DNA of 64,000 bases from CAZLLE01 sp964560425 (GCA_964560425.1 CAZLLE010000097.1:9652-73651); one strand, 5' to 3'. Positions 8,267-17,900 are shown, numbered from the stretch's first letter. The notes: generated by a model not told the origin, from the sequence alone. A program made the numbers and translations.

Positions 8267-9372
8267 GATGTAATTACTTTGGAATATGTGGAAGTTGCAC
8301 ACTTTATAACATGAGTTATCAAGAGCAATTAGATTATAAAGTCAATCAAATAAAAGAGGATTTTGAACTAGAAAATATAGATATTCTAACTTCCAAAGAG
8401 AGCCACTTTAGAAACCGTTCAGAGTTCAAAATCTATCATGACGAGGATAAAATTACTTATGCTATGAGTAGATTAGATAGAAAAGGGGTCATTAGAATCT
8501 CCTCTTGCTCAATTATCAGTCCAATAATTGATAAATTTATGCCTATTTTAATCCAAGAGATAGAGCCAATCAGGATATTAGAACATAAACTATTTGCTAT
8601 AGAATTTTTATCATCAACTACAAACAATCTACTAATAACCCTAATATATCACAAAAAAGTAGACCAAGAGTGGGAAGATGAAGCAAAAAAACTTTCACAA
8701 AAATTAAATATAGAGATAATAGGAAGAAGTAGAAAAATAAAAAGAGTGATTAACAAAGAGTATATAAACGAAACTCTTACAATCAATCAAAAAGATTATC
8801 ATTATAGATTATACGATACAGGATTTACTCAACCAAATGCACTAGTAAATCAAAAAATGGTAGGCTGGGTAAAGAAGCAAATAAAAAAAACAGATAATGA
8901 TCTACTAGAACTATATTGCGGACACGGAAACTTCACAATTCCACTAAGTGAACAATTTAGATCACTGTTAGCTACCGAAATATCCAAAACTTCTATCAAA
9001 ACAGCAAAAGAGAACTGTATATTAAACTCTATAGAAAATATAGATTTTATAAGACTAAGTAGCGAAGAACTTACATCTGCACTAAAAAAAGAGAGAGAAT
9101 TTAATAGACTAAAAGATATAGATCTAGACCAATATAACTTTTCTCATGTATTTGTAGATCCTCCAAGAGCTGGATTAGATGAAAAAACACTAAATTTTAT
9201 ATCACAATTTAAAAATATTATATATATCTCATGCAACCCTCAAACACTAAAAAGAGATTTGGAACTTTTAAAAGATAAGTTTAAAATTCAAAACTTTGCC
9301 GTATTTGACCAATTTGCATATACTTTACATCTAGAGTGTGGGGTTATTTTGAAGTCTATTGAAAAAGGGTGA
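8263..9372 (+). CDS. trmA: tRNA (uracil-5-)-methyltransferase TrmA
   Basis: TrmA methylates U54 in the T-loop of tRNAs to ribothymidine, using S-adenosylmethionine. The 369 residues include a SAM-binding block LLELYCGHGNFTIPL (about 212-226), the VDPPRAGLD motif and the catalytic Cys in YISCNPQTLKRDL. Three cysteines at the very N terminus (Cys 3, 9 and 12) resemble part of the iron-sulphur motif of the related RlmC/RlmD enzymes, so a 23S rRNA target cannot be wholly excluded. The length and lack of a TRAM domain favour TrmA. The start ATG overlaps the fliP stop as ATGA, which indicates translational coupling. Confidence 0.87.
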   Translation: MRCNYFGICGSCTLYNMSYQEQLDYKVNQIKEDFELENIDILTSKESHFRNRSEFKIYHDEDKITYAMSRLDRKGVIRISSCSIISPIIDKFMPILIQEIEPIRILEHKLFAIEFLSSTTNNLLITLIYHKKVDQEWEDEAKKLSQKLNIEIIGRSRKIKRVINKEYINETLTINQKDYHYRLYDTGFTQPNALVNQKMVGWVKKQIKKTDNDLLELYCGHGNFTIPLSEQFRSLLATEISKTSIKTAKENCILNSIENIDFIRLSSEELTSALKKEREFNRLKDIDLDQYNFSHVFVDPPRAGLDEKTLNFISQFKNIIYISCNPQTLKRDLELLKDKFKIQNFAVFDQFAYTLHLECGVILKSIEKG

Positions 9373-9393
9373 TTGTTTAACCTCTCCTTTTTC
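9361..9393. terminator. bidirectional terminator between convergent trmA and helicase genes
   Basis: GAAAAAGG (9361-9368) and CCTTTTTC (9386-9393) form an 8-base stem with A/T-rich flanks. It overlaps the 3' ends of both convergent genes, so it may serve both strands. Confidence 0.45.
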
Positions 9394-10981
9394 TTCGTCT
9401 TGGTGGTTTATTAGACTCTTTTCTTGGCTCTTCTCTTCGTCCATTGGCTCTTCTTCCTCCACGAGGTTCATATCGCCCGCCACTCTCTCTTCTTCTTTTT
9501 TTAACAAAGGCTAATTTTTCAGATTTTAGTGACTCTTCACAAATTTTATTGACAATAGCTCTTGCACTCTCTGCTTTATTTGAATCGGGGAAAAGTTCAG
9601 GAAGTTTATAAGCAAACCAGAGATATAGACTAATCTTCTTTACTTCATCTTCAGCTTGTAAAAGCTCTTTTTCACTACTAACTATACCCGCTAGTCGAAT
9701 TGATGGTTTATATTGCACTATCTCCTGCTTGATAATAGCATTGATATAATAAAAATATGCTCTTTTAATAAGAGGTGATTTTGTACTAACTGGAGCTTGA
9801 GAAAGCATATATTTTTCATCTAATTTCAAAGCTTTTTTTTCATCCAAAACAGATGCTAAATCCATCATATATGAGATATTAGCCGCTTCAAAAGGTCCTG
9901 TGAAATTCATATATTTTGAAAAATACTTCAATACCTTATATATACTTTTTGTTTTGATATGTTTAGCAATCCCCAATATTTGAGTAGTCGTAGCTTTGAC
10001 TTGAAAAGGTGGTTTAATCGTCTTTAAAGAGGAGTGAAAAATCTCATCAATATGATTTAAAACACTTTGAGTTGTAGCCCCAATATATCCACTTTCATGA
10101 TGACCATATCGACCTGCTCTTCCTGCTATTTGTATCACCTCATTTGAGAGAAGTTTTCTTTGAGTTGTTCCATCAAACTTATTATCAGTAGTAAATAAAA
10201 TAGTTTCGATAGGAAGATTAAGCCCCATAGCGATAGCATCAGTAGCCACCAAAATAGTACTTTCGCCCTCTCTGAATCTTCTTGCCTCTACTCTTCTCAC
10301 TTCTGGACTAAGATTTCCATAAAGTACAGATACTTTATGCCACTTGGATAATTTATTTTTTAGTTTTAGCACATCTGCTCTACTAAAGGCTATAAGAGCT
10401 GTAGATTTTTTAAGATCCTTTAGAGGCGTTGGCTTAGCCAAAACCTCTAAAGGATTTTTTCTCTGAAACTTCACAATCTCCAAATCTTCTTCCAAATAAG
10501 AGGCAATTTTTTTGATTGCATCAAGAGCATTTACACTCCCCGTCATAATAACCTTATCAGCTGGAGCCCCTACAATAGCATTGACCCAAGCCCATCCACG
10601 ATCACTATCACCAAGCATCTGAACTTCATCAATAACACACACATCTACATCAAGATTAAAATTAACCATCTCTATAGTAGAGCAAATATGAGAACCATCC
10701 TCATCAATAATCTCCTCCTCTCCTGTAATTAAAGAGGCAGAAATATCACTATTTCTAAGATATTCATAATTCTCTAATGCAAGAAGCCTAAGAGGAGCCA
10801 AATAGACTCCACAATTTGCATCTATCAAAGATTGCATAGCCTGATAAGTCTTACCACTATTTGTAGGTCCCACAAAAAAATAGAGTTTTCTCTTTTTCTC
10901 ACGAGCCAAAGGAAAAAGTGATTTTAGATCACAATTCAGAAGTCTGTTTAGTTGGTCTTGCCAATATTGTTCTTTTTTCAT
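9377..10981 (-). CDS. Suv3-like DExH-box RNA helicase
   Basis: This is a superfamily 2 helicase that looks like Suv3 (SUPV3L1), an ATP-dependent RNA helicase known from mitochondrial RNA degradation. Motif I is GPTNSGKTY (38-46), motif II is the unusual DEVQ (118-121), and motif VI is QIAGRAGRYG (284-293). LYGNLSPEVRR and VATDAIAMGLNLP fit the second RecA-like domain. The last 40 residues are rich in Arg and Gly, an RNA-binding type tail that ends in RRRKRRG. The length of 534 is shorter than mitochondrial Suv3. The gene stands alone, convergent with trmA. An RNA substrate and a link to an exonuclease are inferred from the family. Confidence 0.8.
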   Translation of the reverse strand: MKKEQYWQDQLNRLLNCDLKSLFPLAREKKRKLYFFVGPTNSGKTYQAMQSLIDANCGVYLAPLRLLALENYEYLRNSDISASLITGEEEIIDEDGSHICSTIEMVNFNLDVDVCVIDEVQMLGDSDRGWAWVNAIVGAPADKVIMTGSVNALDAIKKIASYLEEDLEIVKFQRKNPLEVLAKPTPLKDLKKSTALIAFSRADVLKLKNKLSKWHKVSVLYGNLSPEVRRVEARRFREGESTILVATDAIAMGLNLPIETILFTTDNKFDGTTQRKLLSNEVIQIAGRAGRYGHHESGYIGATTQSVLNHIDEIFHSSLKTIKPPFQVKATTTQILGIAKHIKTKSIYKVLKYFSKYMNFTGPFEAANISYMMDLASVLDEKKALKLDEKYMLSQAPVSTKSPLIKRAYFYYINAIIKQEIVQYKPSIRLAGIVSSEKELLQAEDEVKKISLYLWFAYKLPELFPDSNKAESARAIVNKICEESLKSEKLAFVKKRRRESGGRYEPRGGRRANGRREEPRKESNKPPRRRKRRG

Positions 10982-10996
10982 ACATTTATCATAACT

Positions 10997-11041
10997 AAAA
11001 GAGATGAAAAAAGAACAACGAACAATTTTTATTTCTCTTTT
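10997..11041 (-). terminator. possible terminator after the Wzz-type gene
   Basis: AAAAGAGA (10997-11004) and TCTCTTTT (11034-11041) form an 8-base stem, with a long A/T-rich loop of 29 bases, between the Wzz-type gene and the helicase gene. The large loop makes it a weak candidate. Confidence 0.25.
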
Positions 11042-11085
11042 ATTATACCGTTTTTAGAAAATTGAATGTATATTTTGGTTTTAAC

Positions 11086-12054
11086 TTAAAAAGATAGATT
11101 ACTCTCTTCTCTCATAGCTTTTTTAGGTTCAGGCTCGCTATTTATAAATTCTCTTAAAAAAACCAAAAAGATTCCAAGAATGATAGATGTAATAAACGCA
11201 ACAATAATGATAAGCCCCCTTTTTGGCTTAACCTTATCACTTAAATAAGCTACTTGTGGCTTAGTTAGTTGATCAACCATATAGAACTTTCCACTTTGAG
11301 AAAGTACTTTTTTCTTTACGAGAGAAGATATTAACTGATTTAAATTAGCTCTTAAATCAAGATTATTTGTAGAAAGAAACTCTTTTTCATAATATTTCAT
11401 CTGCTCATTAATTTTTTCTAAATCTAACTTTTTGATATAGGTACTCATCTCTCTAAGATAAATCTGAACCAATCCTTGAGCAGCAAATCTATCTTCAAAG
11501 GTTGCTTTAAGTATAATATTACCAGTTTCCTTATCAGCACTTATAGATAAAATACCCTTTATTTTTTTATAGGTATCGTAGACTTTCCTATCTTCTGTTA
11601 CATTATTTTCACTAGGTGAAGATTTAGAATCCAAAAAAATCCTAAATTCCTCTCCAAAAGAAGAAAAAACCAAATTTTTACTGATTTGCTCATCACTTAA
11701 TTTGTAAACTAAATTATATTTTTTTATAACTTCTCGATTAAAACTAAAATCTTTTATAAGTGTACTAAAGAGTCCATCAACACTAATACCACTAACACCC
11801 AAATTAACCCCAACCATAGCAGCAAGAGCACTTGCTTGTGCAGTCAATCCACCACCCTTACCATCAGTTTGTGGCAACAAAATTGTTTCCGAAGTATAAA
11901 TATTCGGTAGTGTTACAGTATAAAGAAATGCCGAAAATGTCACTATAAAGCTTAAGAATAAAATACGAAATTTATTTTTTACAATCGTAGAAAATAATTC
12001 CCTTAAATCTATTTCATCCTCTTCTATATAGTTGAGTTCCTCTCTATGCATCAA
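11086..12054 (-). CDS. Wzz/chain-length determinant family protein
   Basis: Wzz-type proteins sit in the inner membrane and set the chain length of O-antigen, capsule or exopolysaccharide. The 322 residues have the family layout: membrane helix at about 32-50, the motif TLPNIYTSETILLPQ just after it, a long helical periplasmic part, a Pro-rich KPKRG motif and a second membrane helix at about 283-302. The signature in the first helix region and the KPKRGLIIIV exit are typical. There is no tyrosine kinase domain. The TTG at 12054 has an AGGAG site 9 bases upstream; the ATG at 12051 is equally possible. No polysaccharide cluster lies beside it, which is unusual for this family. Confidence 0.8.
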   Translation of the reverse strand: MMHREELNYIEEDEIDLRELFSTIVKNKFRILFLSFIVTFSAFLYTVTLPNIYTSETILLPQTDGKGGGLTAQASALAAMVGVNLGVSGISVDGLFSTLIKDFSFNREVIKKYNLVYKLSDEQISKNLVFSSFGEEFRIFLDSKSSPSENNVTEDRKVYDTYKKIKGILSISADKETGNIILKATFEDRFAAQGLVQIYLREMSTYIKKLDLEKINEQMKYYEKEFLSTNNLDLRANLNQLISSLVKKKVLSQSGKFYMVDQLTKPQVAYLSDKVKPKRGLIIIVAFITSIILGIFLVFLREFINSEPEPKKAMREESNLSF

Positions 12055-12088
12055 ATTTTTTGACTCCTATCGTAAATTTGTAAACTTG

Positions 12089-12117
12089 AGCATACCTATA
12101 TTTTGGCGAAAAGTCAA
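12089..12117 (-). promoter_or_regulatory. sigma-70 promoter of the Wzz-type gene
   Basis: On the minus strand TTGACT (12117-12112) is followed after 17 bases by TATGCT (12094-12089), about 35 bases before the start codon. Spacing and -35 match the consensus well, and the -10 is moderate. Confidence 0.5.
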
Positions 12118-12174
12118 TACTTAACTATTTTAAGTAAATTTATTTTATAATTTTAAGTATTTTAACTTCATTAT

Positions 12175-12915
12175 TTAAGCCAATGTGTTCATAGATTTAG
12201 AAAAACAATCAAATTTGGACTCCCTTTTTGCTTGCTCTATCTTTTCAATCAAAAGATTCAAGCCAAAATCAGATTCTTTAGTATCATAGTGTTCCAATCC
12301 CAAAATTATTTTTCTAATACGAAGGGATATTCTAGCATATTTTAAAGCCTCATATAATGCACCTATACTTCCATATATGGTAGATACATTATGATAACTC
12401 ATAGCTGTTACAAGACTTCCTTTGCCTAAAACATGCTCTCTTATCAATAATGCTTTTTTATGATAATCTAATGCTTCTTGCATATTTCCCTGCTCCCTAT
12501 ATGATGTCCCCATATTGTTGTAAATTATTGCTATATCAAGTCTTGATTGTTTTTGTAAGCCTTCTTGTATCTTTAAGGCTTTGTCATAATAATCTAAAGC
12601 TTTTGAATACTCACATAAATTATGATAGACTGAACCAATATTGTTATAACTGACTGCTATCTCTTCGCTCTCTGCAGACAAGCAGATATTTGATTGTATA
12701 CTCAAAGCTTTATTATAATATTCAAGTGCCTTTATATTTTGACCCAACTTCTTGTAAAAAAAGCCAATATTATTATAATTGGTAGCAATTTCAATATCAT
12801 CCTTATTATATAGTTTTAGATCAGATATCAATGAACGATGTGCATATTTCAAAGCATTATCATAATCTTTCATAGTAGAATATTTTAACATTTTTTTATA
12901 TGTATATTTAGACAT
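12175..12915 (-). CDS. tetratricopeptide repeat protein, kinesin-light-chain type repeats
   Basis: The protein of about 246 residues consists almost entirely of TPR units of the 42-residue kinesin-light-chain class. Repeated blocks read YNNIGFFYKKLGQ, YNNIGSVYHNLCE, YNNMGTSYREQGN and YHNVSTIYGSIGA, each followed by ALxYxxKALxI. Such repeats bind other proteins, and no catalytic domain is present. I chose the ATG at 12915 over the TTG at 13032, because the extra N-terminal 39 residues are rich in Lys and Phe and have no ribosome site. No signal peptide is seen, so it is likely cytoplasmic. Function is unknown. It sits next to a transposon remnant, so it may be acquired DNA. Confidence 0.75.
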   Translation of the reverse strand: MSKYTYKKMLKYSTMKDYDNALKYAHRSLISDLKLYNKDDIEIATNYNNIGFFYKKLGQNIKALEYYNKALSIQSNICLSAESEEIAVSYNNIGSVYHNLCEYSKALDYYDKALKIQEGLQKQSRLDIAIIYNNMGTSYREQGNMQEALDYHKKALLIREHVLGKGSLVTAMSYHNVSTIYGSIGALYEALKYARISLRIRKIILGLEHYDTKESDFGLNLLIEKIEQAKRESKFDCFSKSMNTLA

Positions 12916-13076
12916 TGATAATTCACCAAATATTAATGCAGAAACCAACCCAGTAAATTTAAATCTTTTATTTTTTATTGTATATCCTTTTATATGTTTA
13001 ATTTTAAATATAAATCGACATATACAAAACAATCTAAAGTTTACTTGGAAATATTATTAAAAAAAACTATTATCAG

Positions 13077-13160
13077 GTTACTATATGTAACACTAGTTGA
13101 TATACTCCCCATACCTAAAAGTGGATTCTAAGGTCAAACAAGGATAGCACTCGTTAAGAG
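13077..13160 (-). repeat. possible right end / omega-RNA region of a decayed IS200/IS605-type element
   Basis: Downstream of the TnpB remnant on the minus strand lie a hairpin CACTC/GAGTG (13149-13163) and GTTAC-TATAT-GTAAC (13077-13091). In intact elements this position holds the omega RNA and the transposon right end. I infer the role from position only. The rest of the 12916-13382 gap holds no intact gene. Confidence 0.3.
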
Positions 13161-13300
13161 TGTCTAACATCCTCTAACTTAAGAGTCGATATCCCAACTC
13201 TATGAATATTAATACTTGCATTTAGATCTCTATCTATTTCAAAACCATAACTGCCACAAACAAAAATTCTATCTTTTAAACCCTCTAAAGTGTAGTACTA
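13154..13300 (-). pseudogene. C-terminal remnant of TnpB (IS200/IS605 OrfB)
   Basis: The minus strand here reads LKDRIFVCGSYGFEIDRDLNASINI followed by about 18 residues and a stop at 13154. The block CG-(Y/F)-x-IDRDLNAS-INI is the signature of the C-terminal zinc-ribbon and last RuvC Asp of TnpB. The second cysteine of the CxxC pair is replaced by Tyr. Everything N-terminal is missing; the frame closes with TAG just upstream. So this is a decayed, inactive fragment of about 45 codons. No TnpA gene and no clear left end are seen. Confidence 0.8.
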
Positions 13301-13332
13301 CTTATTAAACTTTCTAGATAATCTATAAAAAG

Positions 13333-13350
13333 TTGGCAATAAAATTGCTT
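13333..13350 (+). promoter_or_regulatory. sigma-54 (-24/-12) type promoter of the DUF1007-NicO pair
   Basis: TTGGCAATAAAATTGCTT matches TTGGCAC-N5-TTGCT, with GG (13335) and GC (13347) exactly 12 bases apart. Transcription would begin near 13359, about 27 bases before the start codon. The core is also a small inverted repeat (GCAAT-AAA-ATTGC), so a repressor site is an alternative reading. Confidence 0.6.
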
Positions 13351-13385
13351 TAGGTTTAAGTCATAAATTGTAAAATGGAGCAATG

Positions 13386-13928
13386 ATGAAAAAAATTTTA
13401 TTATTAATATTATTAACCCCTCTTATTACTTTTGCACACCCTCATGTTTATGCAGATATAGACCTTAATCTAAAGGTTCAAAATAATCAACTCACAGAGA
13501 TAGAGATATCATGGAACTATGATGATATGACTTCTCAAATATTATTGATGGATTATGACAAAAACAGAGATGGTAAGTTTAGTAAAAAAGAGTCAATGTT
13601 TTTTAAAAGCCAAGTATTTGATACACTAAAACCTTATGAATATTATACTCATGTCAAAATAGATGGTAAAAAAGTACCTGTTGATCACATCATGAATAAC
13701 TTTTTCTTGAGCTTTAAAAACAATAAATTTATAGTAAACTATAGAGTAATACTCAAAGATATCCCTCAGAAAAAAAATATTGATATAGGTTTTTGGGATA
13801 AAGAGTTTTATAGCTCATTTGATCTCTCTTCAAAAACAATCAAATTTAGTGGTAAAAAACTAAAATACAGCATCGAAGAGGTAGAAGATGATATATTTAT
13901 GGGTGTAGTGCTAAAGGTAAAACTATGA
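13386..13928 (+). CDS. DUF1007 family periplasmic protein, partner of NicO-type transporter
   Basis: DUF1007 proteins are secreted and are commonly encoded next to NicO/RcnA-like metal transporters. Residues 1-17 are a signal peptide (LLLILLTPLITFAHPH). The mature protein starts with HPHVYADIDL, which could bind a metal. DYDKNRDGKFSKKE (about 57-70) reads like a calcium-binding EF-hand loop. I chose the second of two adjacent ATGs because GGAG is then 5 bases upstream. The stop overlaps the start of the transporter gene by four bases (ATGA), so the two are coupled. The substrate metal (nickel, cobalt or zinc) cannot be read from the sequence. Confidence 0.8.
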   Translation: MKKILLLILLTPLITFAHPHVYADIDLNLKVQNNQLTEIEISWNYDDMTSQILLMDYDKNRDGKFSKKESMFFKSQVFDTLKPYEYYTHVKIDGKKVPVDHIMNNFFLSFKNNKFIVNYRVILKDIPQKKNIDIGFWDKEFYSSFDLSSKTIKFSGKKLKYSIEEVEDDIFMGVVLKVKL

Positions 13929-14644
13929 TAGAGTTTTTTAATACTATTTTACACTACATCACAAAATTTCAACAACAATTTCAATCTATAATAGCATCAA
14001 ATTTTAGAGAGATAAAAGAGGAGAATTCACTTCTTTCTATTGCAATAATCTTAGGTATATCACTAATTTATGGAGTAGTTCATGCCCTAGGACCAGGACA
14101 TGGCAAAGCACTTGTAGCTGGATATTTTCTAAGCAATAATCATAGCTATAAAAAAGCTTTTAAAATGGGTTATATGATATCTATTATTCATGCTTTATCT
14201 GCTTTGTCTGTTACATTTTTTGTATATTATGTTCTTACTGTTATCTTTTCCAAAACCTTTCATGATACATCTATCTACATGACTAAAGCTTCTGGTGTTT
14301 TGATTATTTTAATAGGTATCTATATGTTTTTTGAACATCACAATCAAGATGAGACAAAAGATAAAAATAGTAATAAATCAGATTTTGCTATAGCTCTAGG
14401 TGCAGGAATAGTTCCATGTCCTGGTGTTATGACTGTAGTACTATTTTCTATAATGATGGGAAAAGTTATTGTAGGAGTTATTGCCGCTCTTCTTATGAGT
14501 ATAGGAATGGGATTTACGATCTCCATGAGTGCTATTTTAGCAACAGCTACAAGGAAAAAGAGTGGAGATAAAATATCAAATATTTTTCCTTATATTGGTA
14601 ATAGCATGATTGTTTTGCTTGGGATATATTTGGTATTTTTCTAA
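13925..14644 (+). CDS. NicO family nickel/cobalt transporter (RcnA-like)
   Basis: NicO proteins move nickel or cobalt across the inner membrane, and the RcnA branch exports them. The 239 residues have about six membrane segments. HALGPGHGKALVAGYF (about 57-72) is the family's metal-binding helix, and a second His-containing helix (MISIIHALSALSV) follows. GAGIVPCPGVMTVVLF near residue 160 is the other conserved motif. A short His-containing loop (FFEHHNQDE) separates the halves. It is coupled to the DUF1007 gene and lies behind a sigma-54-type promoter. The 3' end overlaps the convergent acylphosphatase gene by 4 bases. Confidence 0.88.
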   Translation: MIEFFNTILHYITKFQQQFQSIIASNFREIKEENSLLSIAIILGISLIYGVVHALGPGHGKALVAGYFLSNNHSYKKAFKMGYMISIIHALSALSVTFFVYYVLTVIFSKTFHDTSIYMTKASGVLIILIGIYMFFEHHNQDETKDKNSNKSDFAIALGAGIVPCPGVMTVVLFSIMMGKVIVGVIAALLMSIGMGFTISMSAILATATRKKSGDKISNIFPYIGNSMIVLLGIYLVFF

Positions 14645-14922
14645 TACCGTATCTCAAATCCATCATAGAGGAGTTCATCTTCATTATATTCGATAATCTC
14701 CCAAGAGATATCATCTACTCTACTTGATGGTGAGCCATTTCTTAGGATATTTAAAAAATCTTCTAGTTGATCTTCATACAAATCTGCTACAACTTCTACA
14801 GTTGCATCTTTTCTATTTTTAATATATCCTCTGATCTGTCCAAAAGATACCATTTGTTGGATAGCTTTACGATAAAAAACTCCTTGAACCTTGCCACTTA
14901 CAATAAAAAGATATCTCTCCAT
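14641..14922 (-). CDS. acyP: acylphosphatase
   Basis: Acylphosphatase hydrolyses carboxyl-phosphate bonds of small acyl phosphates in the cytoplasm. The protein shows the motif GKVQGVFYR, whose Arg binds phosphate, and GYIKNRKDATVEV, whose Asn holds the catalytic water. I chose the ATG at 14922, preceded by AAGGAAG, over the GTG at 14940; the result of 93 residues matches the usual 90-100. The gene stands alone between the NicO transporter and the RND pump gene, which runs divergently from it. Confidence 0.93.
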   Translation of the reverse strand: MERYLFIVSGKVQGVFYRKAIQQMVSFGQIRGYIKNRKDATVEVVADLYEDQLEDFLNILRNGSPSSRVDDISWEIIEYNEDELLYDGFEIRY

Positions 14923-14976
14923 CATAACTTCCTTTTTCACTTATTTTAGTATAATCAGTTTAAAACTGGACTTTAT

Positions 14977-17900
14977 ATGTTTGAAAATATTTTACGATTT
15001 TTTGTCAATAATAGTAGACTAAACTACTCTCTTTTTATATTAGTTTTTGTTACTGGCATTGTTCTCTATAGCAAAACACCAAAAGAGATTTTTCCCTCTT
15101 TTGAGCTTGATATGGTCTCTATTAATGGACACTATGCAGGGGCTTCTATTGATATGCTTGATAAAATGGCCGTCAAAGAGATAGAGAATGGTGTCAAAAA
15201 TATTGATGGCATTGACAAAATGGCAACTATTATCTCTGCTGGTAAATTTAATATTATATTGGAGTTAGAAAAAAGAGTAGATAAATACAACACAGCAGAC
15301 AAAGTAAAAGATGCTATTACTCTAACCAAACAAAATCTACCAAATGATATGGATGAACCTAGTGTAAAAGTTTTGGAGATCAAAAAAGATCTGATGCGTG
15401 TTGCCATATCATCAGATGATATATCTCATGGAGAGCTAATAGAGGTAGCAAATAGATTAAAAGATAAAATTACTCTACTCAATAATATATCCGAAGTAAC
15501 TATTTTTGGTGATTCAGATAAATATTATGATATTCGTATCAATAGTGAAAAAATCCGTGCATTAGGATTAGATGAGAGTAGTATAGTATCTGCAATTTCT
15601 GGAATATCTTATATATATCCCATAGGAAAAATAGAGGATAATCAAGAAGGGTATCACTACATATCAACATACAATGGAGCAAAAGATGCACAGCGTATGC
15701 TCCAAAGCAAAATCACTATCGCAGATAAAACACTCTACATCAAAGATATAGCAACTATTTCAAAACGATATGAAGATACAACAACTATGTTTTCCATAGA
15801 CAAAAAACATGCCCTAGATCTATCTATCAAACAAAGTAGCATTGGAAATGCAATAGAACTTTCAAAAAAAATTGAAAAAATTATTCAAGAGGCAAATAAA
15901 AAAAGTAAAAATGTTAATTATATAATTCATAATGATAGATCAGAAGCGATCAAAGATCGTTTAAATATTGTTATCTCAAATATTTTACTAGGACTTATTC
16001 TTATATCTCTTTTGGTTTCACTATTAATCAACAAAAGAATGTCTTTTATTATCTCTTTAGGTATTCCAACATCTTTCGTTATGGGTGCTGCTTATCTATA
16101 TTTTGCTGGTTACTCTATAAATATGATTTCACTTATTGGTGTTTTGATTGCTCTTGGAATTATTGTAGATGATGCTATTGTAGTGAGTGAAAATATTCAA
16201 CAACATATTGAAGAGGGAATGGAGCCAAAAGAGGCTGCCATTTTGGGATCAAAAGAGATGTTTAAGCCTGTTACAATCGCATCTATGACAACACTTTTTG
16301 CATTTATTCCTGCACTCATGATGAGTGGAACTATGGGTGAAGTTATCAAACTCATTCCAATCGCTGTATCTGTTTTAGTTTTTGCTTCACTTATTGAATC
16401 TTTCATATTTTTACCAATTCATGCAGCTCATGTTCTCAAAAAAGAGCAAAAAACAACATCTTGGGAGAGCATAAATAAAATATATAGTTGGATAATTCAC
16501 TTTTTTATGAGATACAAAAAAACTTTTTTAATACTTTTTGTAATTTTGGTTCCACTTTTAATTGTTCTTGGTATTAAAAATAGTAAATTTCAGATGTTTC
16601 CACAGTTTGATTCTACAACAATCCAAATCACACTAAAAGCCAATGTCAATACAAAAACAGAAGATACACTCAAATATTTAAAAACCATTGAGAGAGATCT
16701 ATATGATAGAAAAGATCAATTTTTTATAGATCATGTTGGCTCAGTTGCAGGGTGGAGAAGAGATAGTGCAGGCAATAGTGAAACCTATCCTTATGTAGGA
16801 CTCCTTACAATAGAGCTTCAAAAATTAAAAGCACAAAATTTTGTAGATAAATTTATTACTCCAACACTAAGCTTTTATTATGATAAAGAGGGAAGAGTCA
16901 GAGAGCAAAAATCAGTTGAAATTGCAAAAAGTTTGCGAAAGTTTTTAGAAAGGCAAAAATATAAAGATAAATTTAATCTATCTGATCTAGCTATTGTAGA
17001 GAGAAAAGTAGGACCTATCAAATCTGATCTAAAAATTGGGCTTATTTGTGATGATAATCAAAAAGTGATGCATTATGTAAAAAAAATAGAAGATGCCTTA
17101 CAAAATATTGAAGGTATTGTATCTGTAAATGATGCTATGAATTATGGTATAGATGAGATCAAGTTACAAGTAAATAGCTATGGAGAGTCATTGGGTCTTA
17201 ATGAACAAAAAATAGGAGTAGTTTTATCAAACTTCTATTTAGAGAGAAAAATGGCTCTCTCTTTTGATAGTAGCGATCTATTAGAGCTTAAAATCAGACG
17301 GGAAAATAAGGACTCTCTCCAAGAACTTAAAAATTTTCAAATCAAAATAGGAAACAATCAATTTGTAGCACTTAAAGAGGTAGTTAATTTTCAAATAATA
17401 AAATCATTTGAAAAAATTATCAAAGATAGTGGAGAAAAAAACTTCTATGTATATGCCAATGTTGATAGTAAACAGATTACAGCAACAGAGACTCTTCATA
17501 AAATTGAACATATATTAAATGATGCAAAAAAAGATGGAATTAGAATAATACTAAAAGGGGAAGAAGAGAAGAAAAAGGAGCTTAAAAGTGACATGATGTT
17601 AGCTAGTAGTGTAGCACTACTTCTTATTATGCTCTCCCTACTCTATCTATTTAACTCTTTTAGAGAGACTCTCATGATGATGTCAGTAATACCTTTTGCA
17701 TTTTTGGGTGTACTTATGGGTCACTTTGCATTAGGATTAAATCTATCTATGCCTTCTATTATAGGTATGTTAGGATTATCTGGCGTTGTAATTAATGATG
17801 GAATTATTATGATTATGAATCTAAAAAAAGCTAATAATTTAGAAGAGATATTTATATACGCCTCAAAAAGATTTAGACCCATTATTCTTACTTCTATAAC

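Noticed and set aside
9361..9376. Separate small gene between trmA and the helicase gene
   Set aside because: Only four bases separate the two coding regions, and the interval is explained by a terminator stem.
12916..13032. N-terminal extension of the TPR protein from a TTG codon
   Set aside because: The extra residues have no ribosome site and look like translated spacer (rich in Lys, Phe and Ile). The ATG at 12915 is followed directly by the helical TPR part.
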